Of a stretch of DNA of 64,000 nt, positions 60,301 through 64,000 are shown one piece after another. Position numbers and translations under genes: made by a program. Every line of letters begins with the position of its first letter. Positions within the stretch are counted from its first letter, which is position 1. The DNA comes from Phoronis australis (lineage: Eukaryota; Phoronida; Phoronidae): NCBI GenBank assembly GCA_002633005.1, contig NMRA01000126.1, positions 328,963 through 392,962 of the forward strand, written 5' to 3'. A model generated the notes under the pieces. That model was given only the letters and a program-made list of their open reading frames with translations, was not told the DNA's origin and searched no databases.

Positions 60301-62889
60301 TACATGCCAACGAAATATTCTGGAAGAACAGCCATACAAATAAAAAAATTTGGCAAGTCTCTTGCGTAATAAGTAAGGCAAAACTGTTTCATTACTTCCT
60401 CACCCTGAGCATCAAGAGAAAGACACGGCAGATTTGTAATTTGTTTAAACTTTTTTTAAAAGACTGGATAACCCCTTCAGTGAGTCCACTGATTTCAAAG
60501 TGGGTCAAGTTAGAAAATCTCATTTATCAACCGCCCTGGTACATCTCCTCAATCAGAATTGGCAAAAAGTCAGTATTTTATAAGTCATGGAACAATAGAG
60601 GAGTAAGATTTGTATATGATATAATGGATAATGATGATTATGATGCTTTTTTGTAAAAAGTTTTCATTTAGACCTATGATAACAACTTTTTATGGACTTA
60701 GGAAACCAATACTGTAGCCCAGAGTTGTGCTAAGACAACCATATTATCCTGAAGTGCTAAATCAGATAACAAAAATAAGAAAGGGTGTAGATCAATGTAT
60801 GATATATTTATTCGTAATATGAGGATAAAACCGATATCACAGGATAAATGGATTTCTGAGATGAGTAATGAATTAACTATGTGTTGGAAAACAGAGTGTA
60901 CTTAAATGTTCTAAGATGTTAAATTGAGATGGTTTCAGTATCAACTAGTTCATAGAATATTATGTACCAATTGATATCTTTACAAAATATGCATCTTGGA
61001 TTGTTCAGCTTGTGCATTTTGTACTAAAGCCCCAGAAACTTTCATGCACTTATTTGTACATTGTAACTACACCACAACCTTCTGGGAAGACACTTTGATA
61101 GCGATGGGACAATAATGAACGCTAAGACACTTTGATAGCGATGGGACAATAATGAACGCTAAGACACTTTGATAGCGATGGGACAATAATGAACGCTAAG
61201 ACACTTTGATAGCAATGGGACAATAATGAACGCTAAGACACTTTGATAGCAATGGGACAATAATGAACGCTAAGACACTTTGATAGCAATGGGACAATAA
61301 TGAACGCTAAGACACTTTGATAGCAATGGGACAATAATGAACGCTAAGACACTTTGATAGCAATGGGACAATAATGAACGCTAAGACACTTTGATAGCAA
61401 TGGGACAATAATGAACGCTAAGACACTTTGATAGCGATGGGACAATAATGAACGCTAAGACACTTTGATAGCGATGGGACAATAATGAACGCTAAGACAC
61501 TTTGATAGCGATGGGACAATAATGAACGCTAAGACACTTTGATAGCGATGGGACAATAATGAACGCTAAGACACTTTGATAGCGATGGGACAATAATGAA
61601 CGCTAAGACACTTTGATAGCGATGGGACAATAATGAACGCTAAGACACTTTGATAGCGATGGGACAATAATGAACGCTAAGACACTTTGATAGCGATGGG
61701 ACAATAATGAACGCTAAGACACTTTGATAGCGATGGGACAATAATGAACGCTAAGACACTTTGATAGCGATGGGACAATAATGAACGCTAAGACACTTTG
61801 ATAGCGATGGGACAATAATGAACGCTAAGACACTTTTGATAGCGATGAGACAATAATGAACGCTAATGTTCATTTTGGAATCAACAACACATATTCATCT
61901 ACAATAAATATTTTAAAAAAAGTTAGAAATATCAACAAAAACAACATATTGATGATTAAATTATGAAGAGTATGATGAACAAAGAACTATATGCATGAAT
62001 AATCAAGTTAAAAGAAGATTACAAAAACAAAAAAGTTAAAAGGAAATAGACAATTATTATTAGAAATTAAGAAGTAAACAAAGCAGATGACAATCAGCCA
62101 AAGAATTCTCCTGCAGCAAAATTTCAGATTTTTTGGTTTCACCGACTACTTGAAGCAGGCTGTTTTACAACAGCCTCAAATCCACTTCCAGAAAAGCAAA
62201 TATCAACACTGCCAAACAGGGCAATCAACTCGTGCCCTTCCCTGTCACTCACATACCTCCCTGTGTCTCCTGATTATCCAAAGCAGGTGAGGCACGCGCT
62301 GCTGGTGACTCAATCACGTCTGATTGCACAACGACCGACGGCTGGACACTAACTGCAAGTACCTCACCAGACGAACGCTGAGATGAAGAGACTAGTTTCA
62401 CATATGACTTAGGGAACCATCCGATCTAGAAGACAAGAGATGTGAACAGTCAGTCTTGAACACAAACGGCGACAATTCTCTTTCAAATCCTTCGCATAGC
62501 TCTAATGCATCCAAAAATACTTCTTAATATGCACTGGCAACAGAAGTCTAGGTGCAAAGTGAATTGTAGAGCCTTTAAAGAAATGAAAATGCACACAGTC
62601 AGAAAATCATACTATGGTACGGAAAGTTTCGAGACACATTATGGGCAGTGAAGAACCACGCCAACTTTGCAACTTGCACTTTCATGAGTCAACAAGGAAA
62701 TATCCCTTTCAGAAAGCTATGAACAAGACACAGTGTTAGTACCTTTCCGTCGAGCTCTCCAGACCACCAGATGTCTTGCTGCTCCTTCACATTGATGATG
62801 TCACCCTTGGTGAAGGATAGGTGGTTGTCTTTCTTTGCCTTCCATGGATACAGAGCCTGGGCCTGCAGACCCTCAGGAGCACTCTCACC
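24188..62889 (-). CDS. ITSN: Intersectin, long form (SH3B-SH3E, DH, PH, C2), 5'-partial gene span
   Basis: Nineteen GT-AG exons with fully compatible phases sum to 2,625 bases: 874 residues plus stop. Domains in order, numbering from the first residue here: SH3B (about 9-59), SH3C (107-160), SH3D (213-265), SH3E (310-368), DH/RhoGEF (about 393-590), PH (about 604-730), C2 (about 745-860). Diagnostic blocks include [18 protein letters not shown] (SH3B), [12 protein letters not shown] (DH), [17 protein letters not shown] (DH-PH linker), GKSDPYCEV (C2) and [11 protein letters not shown] (C-terminus). Family knowledge: intersectin (Dap160 in flies) is an endocytic scaffold; its SH3 domains bind dynamin, synaptojanin and WASP, and its DH-PH module activates Cdc42. 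The two EH domains, coiled coil and SH3A must lie beyond the right edge. Identity is secure. One donor (GTTGGT after 55049) is weak. Confidence 0.95.
24516..24554. repeat. CAGT microsatellite
   Basis: About eight tandem CAGT units with one CTGT interruption, in the last intersectin intron. Confidence 0.85.
24815..25080. repeat. 37-bp minisatellite in the last intersectin intron
   Basis: About seven copies of a unit beginning CATAAGTAGGGTACAAACAA and ending GAATGGTGTTC, with starts at 24852, 24889, 24926, 24963, 25000 and 25037 plus partial flanking copies. Copies differ mainly at GGG/GGA and GGTG/GATG positions. Confidence 0.9.
25566..25739 (-). CDS. ITSN: Intersectin exon: C2 core
   Basis: Acceptor CGGCCAG, donor GTAATT, phase 1 at both ends. 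[22 protein letters not shown] and [12 protein letters not shown] carry the aspartates typical of a calcium-binding C2 loop. Confidence 0.94.
26540..26692. repeat. 51-bp tandem triplication in an intersectin intron
   Basis: Three copies starting at 26540, 26591 and 26642 (unit starts CATGACAAAGCCACATCTAT). The third copy is slightly diverged. The period is a multiple of three and stop-free on the minus strand, giving a misleading repetitive frame. Confidence 0.9.
27095..27172 (-). CDS. ITSN: Intersectin exon: start of C2 domain
   Basis: 78 bases, acceptor TGTTTAG, donor GTAATG, phase 1 at both ends. [17 protein letters not shown] is the first C2 strand (vertebrate GIGRLMVNVVEGIEL). Confidence 0.88.
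27173..28969 (-). other. Intersectin intron
   Basis: AT-rich. No repeat array or recognisable element seen. An open frame at 27835-28269 on the minus strand has no features I recognise and is probably chance. Confidence 0.6.
28970..29052 (-). CDS. ITSN: Intersectin exon: C-terminal PH helix
   Basis: Acceptor CCTGTAG, donor GTAAGT, phase 2 in and 1 out. [20 protein letters not shown] is the PH C-terminal helix, with the EKKKRE-like basic tail. A minisatellite begins only about 80 bases upstream of its acceptor. Confidence 0.9.
29136..29448. repeat. 24-bp minisatellite, left part
   Basis: About 13 copies of a unit like AGCAGTGACATTGTGACCAT plus GATA, with many point variants. It is interrupted at its right side by the LTR retrotransposon and continues at 33988. 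Confidence 0.9.
29449..29616 (+). repeat. 5' LTR
   Basis: Starts TGTTGTGTATTG, ends ACACAACA: inverted TGTTG/CAACA tips. Contains TATTTATGCC and ATTATAATTTAC, possible TATA-like promoter elements. It appears identical to the 3' LTR. Confidence 0.95.
29620..29630 (+). promoter_or_regulatory. Primer-binding site, tRNA-Ser(GCT)-like
   Basis: TGGCGACGAGG, three bases after the LTR. It is complementary to the 3' end (CCTCGTCGCCA) of animal tRNA-Ser(GCT) as I recall that tRNA, an 11/11 match. Confidence 0.75.
29637..33611 (+). CDS. Gag-Pol polyprotein of the LTR retrotransposon
   Basis: Intact frame of 1,324 residues from the first ATG after the primer-binding site. In order: a Gag capsid-like region (1-200); cysteine/histidine zinc knuckles (about 215-248, including [14 protein letters not shown]); an aspartic protease with DTGA (312-315); reverse transcriptase with YLDD (590-593); RNase H beginning CDASPYG (about 738); an integrase HHCC zinc finger (about 958-995); an integrase core with D1022, D1077 and E1113 (D-D-35-E spacing); and a proline-rich tail ending at TAA. 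No frameshift separates gag and pol. Every catalytic motif expected is present, so the element is potentially competent to move. Confidence 0.95.
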   Translation: MEDLAIKPFILHPTESAGSRWELWIKRLDNYLVAKNITQDPRKKATLLHYAGEEVFVINDSLPTEENETYDQLKTKLSDHFSPKRNTEYEVYQFRQATQTTSETLDMFCARLRTLAKHCDFADVDREIKSQIIQKTTMEKVRHKGLTEPTISVADLLTYGRTQEAATQQGLAMAPQIVSTCTLTTNQVSGKQPVPHIQPYRHNHKHGNRGKAQKCVGCGGQCTDRRKCPAWGEKCHRCGILNHFQSQCRSKPTTKPQRGRANSTNWLGSDQSDRSFVYNNMYRIDSESAPSADPPHMVDVIINGQIVSMELDTGAKFSVVNEDVWSNICTNNEPLVDSHVILVGYGGAEVRSREAEVNVTQDNQEYRLPLLVTNSGPSLLGRNWLNRLRLDWKRVYTATNTVHELAVLQRYEELFRDELGKYTGGQVSLNVNPETTPVYMKARPVPYALREKVELELNRLINDGVLKSVSSSEWATPVVPVLKNSGDVRICGDYRSTLNKAGLVDKYPIPRIDDLFTKLAGGQIYSKLDLSHAYQQLELTEPSQKLTTLNTLSHGLLAYTRVPFGISSAPGLFQRTMEQVVRGIPMCTVYLDDILVAGRNAAEHKANLVQVLERLKNNGFRLKREKCVFNQTSVTYLGHRLDGAGIRPTKEKVTAIVQAPAPRNVSELRSYVGLLNYYHKFLDNASSVLAPLYALLRNGVKWRWGKRESDAFQHSKRLLTSTNLLVHYQPEYPLLLSCDASPYGVGAVLSHVLEDSSERPIAFASRTLAPAEKNYAQIDREALAIIFGVKHFHSYLYGRNFTIVTDHLPLLGILREGTAIPAMCSSRMKRWALMLSGYNYVLRHKSGQSNGNADALSRLPLECKPFQVPVPEEVVLSLTQMDFTPVTVSKIQRWTQQDPITSAVYRCVLQGFPDTANDLIAQYFSRRHELTVQDGCLLWGARVIIPPQGRTALLDELHGSHPGIVRMKNLARSYIWWPSIDVDIEQCVRQCQSCKENTQSPQHAKVHPWEWPGVPWHRIHIDYAGPMKNGKYILVIVDAHSKFIDAYITDSTSTEATVRKLRQCFATHGLPVMIVSDNGSGFASADFAKFCRNNGIKHTFSAPYHPASNGAAEAAVKIVKTGMARLEGDMETRLYTFLARHRITPHSATGRPPAELLMSRRPRSRLDLAVPDLRQRVLQKQSSAQRAHDTRDFCAGDTVLVRNFAGSPTWVPGMIIEQRGPVSFSVELSDKRIWRRHVDHIVRRTPEDNPSSTTFGPPPSNLPPPQAFVPPTRLTEQPSTPVVDPTADSNATTVRLPVENPPTDSSVVVTRSGRKSIQPDRLNF
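33807..33819 (+). promoter_or_regulatory. Polypurine tract
   Basis: AAGGGTAGAGGGA directly before the 3' LTR, with one pyrimidine. Serves as plus-strand primer in LTR elements. Confidence 0.85.
33820..33987 (+). repeat. 3' LTR
   Basis: 168 bp, apparently identical to the 5' LTR, followed by the second CCATG target-site copy. Confidence 0.95.
33988..34461. repeat. 24-bp minisatellite, right part
   Basis: Continuation of the array at 29136-29448 on the other side of the retrotransposon: about 15 good copies to about 34345, then decayed copies to 34461. Removing the element and one CCATG restores a continuous array. Confidence 0.9.
34829..34890 (-). repeat. tRNA-like SINE head
   Basis: On the minus strand: A-box-like TTGGCTCAGCGGCAGGG, an anticodon-arm-like CTGCTTCAGCAG and a B-box-like GGGTTAACTTCC. 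It resembles the heads of invertebrate tRNA-derived SINEs. Too degenerate for a functional tRNA. Confidence 0.35.
35258..35379 (-). CDS. ITSN: Intersectin exon: PH domain
   Basis: Acceptor TTTATAG, donor GTTTGC, phase 0 in and 2 out. [24 protein letters not shown] and TNER match the second half of the PH domain. Confidence 0.9.
35380..37505 (-). other. Intersectin intron
   Basis: Contains the 50-55-bp tandem array at 36690-37165. The rest is AT-rich with no element recognised. The next two introns (37647-39416 and 39489-40930) also show nothing beyond short poly-G at 39085-39095. Confidence 0.6.
36690..37165. repeat. 50-55-bp minisatellite in an intersectin intron
   Basis: About nine copies of a unit running ACCAGAGATATCATCTCACA, then TCTGACTCAATCACAGC and AAATAGCTGCGAG. 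Two length classes occur (with and without an ATCATC-type insertion), arranged partly in alternation, which hints at a higher-order dimer repeat. Confidence 0.88.
37506..37646 (-). CDS. ITSN: Intersectin exon: PH domain
   Basis: 47 codons in phase 0, acceptor TTGCAG, donor [25 protein letters not shown] contains the central PH strands. Confidence 0.92.
39417..39488 (-). CDS. ITSN: Intersectin exon: start of PH domain
   Basis: 24 codons in phase 0, acceptor TTCCAG, donor [26 protein letters not shown] opens the PH domain. Confidence 0.92.
40931..41098 (-). CDS. ITSN: Intersectin exon: end of DH and DH-PH linker
   Basis: 56 codons in phase 0, acceptor TTACTAG, donor [25 protein letters not shown] is nearly identical to vertebrate intersectin. 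Confidence 0.94.
41272..41370 (-). CDS. ITSN: Intersectin exon: DH domain CR3 helix
   Basis: 33 codons in phase 0, acceptor TTTCAG, donor [25 protein letters not shown] is the most conserved RhoGEF helix, which contacts the GTPase switch regions. Confidence 0.94.
41976..42083 (-). CDS. ITSN: Intersectin exon: DH domain
   Basis: 36 codons in phase 0, acceptor TTTTGTAG, donor [25 protein letters not shown] matches the central DH helices (vertebrate block MQPYIRFCSRQLNGAA). Confidence 0.92.
42084..43967 (-). other. Intersectin intron
   Basis: Contains a hairpin-like motif at about 42659-42705 (GGCCACCTTAAGTT facing AACTTAAGGTG) within a TAAGGTG-rich stretch (42620-42790). Otherwise no element recognised. 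Confidence 0.5.
43968..44043 (-). CDS. ITSN: Intersectin exon: DH domain
   Basis: 76 bases, acceptor TGTTCAG, donor GTGAGT, phase 2 in and 0 out. Encodes [10 protein letters not shown] and IGDILCEN, matching the vertebrate DH domain. Confidence 0.9.
44376..44604 (-). CDS. ITSN: Intersectin exon: start of DH (RhoGEF) domain
   Basis: Acceptor TTTGTAG, donor GTAAGA. The junction with SH3E makes a tryptophan codon, as in vertebrate intersectins. [19 protein letters not shown] is the conserved first DH helix (CR1), followed by [15 protein letters not shown]. Confidence 0.93.
45907..48340. repeat. Cluster of diverged copies of a ~435-bp interspersed repeat
   Basis: The block starting CAATCATCCTTTGAGCGGTT (about 45908) recurs from about 46342 with high similarity, and weaker copies of its sub-blocks (AAATGGCCACTAGGTG, CCAAATTTCATGAAAATCC, GCCACTAGGAGGCACAC) continue to 48340. 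One copy ends in a GACGGACAGACGG-type tract followed by GGCATAATGCGTCC (about 46680-46740), a pattern common in invertebrate repeats. No coding capacity seen. Confidence 0.75.
47424..47730. repeat. 30-bp minisatellite (10-residue periodic frame)
   Basis: About ten copies of a unit like CAAATGGCCACAAGGAGGCG plus CACACTAAGC. The unit resembles the AAATGGCCACTAGGTGGCGCA part of the surrounding interspersed repeat, from which it probably expanded. Because 30 is a multiple of three, several frames stay open (for example [10 protein letters not shown] repeats); there is no start or domain evidence that this is a protein. Confidence 0.92.
49180..49700 (-). other. Unclassified block with two adjoining open frames
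   Basis: Two minus-strand frames (49517-49711 and 49185-49550) run into each other with a frame change. They contain cysteines and short motifs such as [13 protein letters not shown], but nothing I can assign. Possibly a transposon fragment. Confidence 0.2.
54435..54678 (-). CDS. ITSN: Intersectin exon: SH3E
   Basis: Acceptor TCAATAG, donor GTGAGT, phase 0 in and 1 out. [24 protein letters not shown] and GVFPANYV form SH3E. If the donor is not used, translation ends two codons into the intron (C, E, then TAG), giving an SH3-only short form. Confidence 0.92.
55049..55177 (-). CDS. ITSN: Intersectin exon: end of SH3D and linker
   Basis: Acceptor CTTCAG; 43 codons in phase 0. [17 protein letters not shown] completes SH3D, followed by a linker rich in S, T and P. 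The donor GTTGGT is non-consensus beyond GT; it was chosen because it is the only one that keeps phase 0 before the in-frame TGA. Confidence 0.8.
56718..56870 (-). CDS. ITSN: Intersectin exon: first part of SH3D
   Basis: Acceptor ATTTTAG, donor GTAGGC, 51 codons, phase 0. [16 protein letters not shown], then [12 protein letters not shown] and GWWEGELQ match the fourth SH3 domain of vertebrate intersectins closely. Confidence 0.92.
57646..57759 (-). CDS. ITSN: Intersectin exon: proline-rich linker between SH3C and SH3D
   Basis: 38 codons in phase 0 at both ends, acceptor CGTCCAG, donor GTACGC. The residues [16 protein letters not shown] form a flexible proline-rich linker. As a symmetric exon it could be skipped without a frameshift. 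Confidence 0.8.
58579..58850. repeat. ~52-bp minisatellite in an intersectin intron
   Basis: Five to six diverged copies of a unit with ACACATCCATAAATAGTCAG, then ATGTTCAAAGCCCCTCC and TATCATCTAT. It abuts the MITE that follows directly. Confidence 0.85.
58854..59420. mobile_element. PIF/Harbinger-like MITE, 567 bp
   Basis: The terminal inverted repeats GGGCTGTTCCAG / CTGGAACAGCCC extend inward to about 45 bp, including a G-run (GGGAGGGGGGGAAGGCA) mirrored by a C-run. Both ends are flanked by TAA (58851-58853 and 59421-59423), which fits the 3-bp TWA target preference of PIF/Harbinger elements. The interior is T-rich with no transposase. Confidence 0.75.
60150..60319 (-). CDS. ITSN: Intersectin exon: SH3C
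   Basis: Acceptor CTTCCAG, donor GTAAGA. A whole SH3 domain in one exon: ALYxY-type start ([15 protein letters not shown]), [11 protein letters not shown] and [10 protein letters not shown]. Phase 1 in, 0 out. Confidence 0.92.
60390..61110 (+). pseudogene. LINE ORF2 C-terminal remnant
   Basis: Conceptual translation across stops gives LINE-tail text: [49 protein letters not shown], and a zinc-finger-like [20 protein letters not shown] followed by [16 protein letters not shown]. These match the typical C-terminus of L1/Tx1-type reverse transcriptases. Multiple in-frame stops make it dead. The following array copies the last coding block. Confidence 0.7.
61090..61867. repeat. 37-bp minisatellite, 21 copies, derived from the LINE tail
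   Basis: The unit begins ACACTTTGATAGCGATGGGA and ends AACGCTAAG; starts run every 37 bp from 61090 to 61830. Copies are almost identical: the only common variant is GCG versus GCA, with three GCG copies, then six GCA copies (61201-61422), then twelve GCG copies. The last copy carries an extra T and a GAGAC change. The first copy overlaps the LINE codons for EDTLIAMG. Confidence 0.95.
62257..62425 (-). CDS. ITSN: Intersectin exon: end of SH3B and linker
   Basis: Acceptor TTCTAG, donor GTATGT, phase 0 in and 1 out. Completes SH3B with [11 protein letters not shown], then a serine- and valine-rich linker of about 45 residues. Confidence 0.9.
62743..62889 (-). CDS. ITSN: Intersectin exon: first part of SH3B
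   Basis: Acceptor TTTTGCAG, donor GTACTA, 49 codons, phase 0 at both ends. It carries the ALYPW start, the acidic RT loop and the [13 protein letters not shown] strand of SH3B. Confidence 0.92.
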
Positions 62890-64000
62890 CTGCAAAAGGT
62901 GTATCATCAAATTATTACATTCCATTTTAAAATTTGAGTACAAACTGGACACCTCTTAGTTATTTCTTTTCTACATGCCCACAGTACATCTTATGGCTGT
63001 ATTCATTTATTGTCACTCAGTTCAATTTCATATCATTGTCTAAATCAACACAGAACTCTCAACAGCCAGTCTCTTTTCACGAGTATGAAAACACAGACTT
63101 GTGAAGCACCCACTGGGCCATGTTTGAAACTTAGAACTCAAAACACTTCCTCCCCATCATAGTAAGCATGCCTCAAACTCTTGCAAGTATCACACAAATC
63201 TTTGTCAATATCAAGCTTCAGAGCTATGAAGTGAGCAATCTCTTACAGCAACTCCAATACTGGCCACAACAAAAAGAAATTGCCGACACTCCATGCATAG
63301 TCTGTACAATACCTCTTACTTACTGGGAGCTTAATAATACTATAAGGTGTGACTACAGAAGAACATTGCCATGTTTAGATGTAATTAGCGTTGAAAAGTA
63401 TTATTTTTCTACATGACGGGTTAATGTGTTAATGAGGTACAACAGAATCTTTAATGGACTGTAAATTTGTGTGGAATAATACCAACTTGTTCACTATAAA
63501 GAAACAAGAAGATTCATATTTTTTCGAGATAACCATAACATACGGTTCTGGGCAAAGGTTGTGTAATATAATTACGCGAGACTCCAACTAAACCATACAA
63601 TGTATTGCAACCCAACAAATCTGTAAAATCTTCATACTAAGACCACATAGACACTTGTGAAATTAGTCAACGATAGCTGAACATGCTGTGAAAACAATAC
63701 GCTGAACTGCGCATGAACTAAAGATTGCAAAGGCGTTATCAAAATAAGCTAAATCTAACAGGTGAATTTCTATTACGCGGAATGTAAAATAAGCAAGCCA
63801 TAAACTACATTAACTTTAGTTTACTAAACTTACCAATCCAGCCGCCTTTATAAGACAAATGAAAGACAGTAAGCTATTGCCAGAAAAGCAGAAAATAAAC
63901 TTTCTTGGTGCAAAAATATCAACTGAAGGTATTTTATGGAAACTTATGCCACTGCGGACAAAGCTTGAATATGAAAAAATATTATTTGCCAAAAAGCACA
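62890..64000 (-). other. Intersectin intron(s) reaching the right edge
   Basis: No SH3A or EH exon is visible. The only exon-like signal is a possible 12-base micro-exon at 63834-63845. Confidence 0.6.
63834..63845 (-). CDS. ITSN: Possible intersectin micro-exon (12 bases)
   Basis: GCGGCTGGATTG between TCATTTGTCTTATAAAG and a strong donor GTAAGTTT. It would add Ala-Ala-Gly-Leu in phase 0 before the SH3B exon. Supported only by splice signals; the true upstream exon could be larger if a different acceptor is used. Confidence 0.25.

Noticed and set aside
1-64000. CRISPR arrays, bacterial operons, viral insertions with envelope genes
   Set aside because: The regular arrays here are contiguous tandem repeats without spacers, genes are spliced, and the only retroelement frame ends without an envelope gene.

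Overview
This is a window of animal (metazoan) nuclear DNA. It is AT-rich, its genes are split by GT-AG introns of hundreds to thousands of bases, and it holds many minisatellites, MITE-like inverted repeats, LINE fragments and one full-length LTR retrotransposon. The repeat content and the long intersectin architecture suggest a non-vertebrate animal. I cannot name the phylum from the sequence.

Layout. (1) 32-3069, plus strand: the last four coding exons of MAD2L2 (REV7), whose first codons lie left of the window. (2) 3070-15931: intergenic, with no convincing gene. It carries a 61-bp triplication, a large nested fold-back structure with tRNA-like cores (4531-5730), a decayed LINE with an internal 46-bp tandem expansion (9543-10790), a 24-bp minisatellite and several small inverted-repeat elements. 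(3) 15932-19904, plus strand: a small gene for a predicted secreted protein. Its C-terminal half resembles the transcobalamin C-terminal (DUF4430-like) domain. (4) 24188-62889, minus strand, convergent with the previous gene: the 3' two thirds of an intersectin gene. Nineteen exons keep one reading frame for 874 codons plus stop and encode SH3B, SH3C, SH3D, SH3E, DH (RhoGEF), PH and C2. The EH domains and SH3A must lie right of the window.

The most striking mobile element is a 4,539-bp Ty3/gypsy (Mag-like) retrotransposon at 29449-33987. Its 168-bp LTRs look identical, it has a 5-bp CCATG target duplication, and one uninterrupted gag-pol frame. It sits inside a 24-bp minisatellite in an intersectin intron, in the opposite orientation to the gene. 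These are marks of a very recent insertion.

A recurring theme is tandem arrays that appear to have grown out of transposon sequence: the 46-bp array at 10246, the 30-bp array at 47424 and the 37-bp array at 61090 each continue the sequence of an adjoining older repeat.

The genes are functionally independent. MAD2L2 acts in translesion synthesis and DNA repair pathway choice, the small secreted protein is of unknown role, and intersectin is an endocytic scaffold and Cdc42 exchange factor. I saw no operon, CRISPR array or prokaryotic feature.
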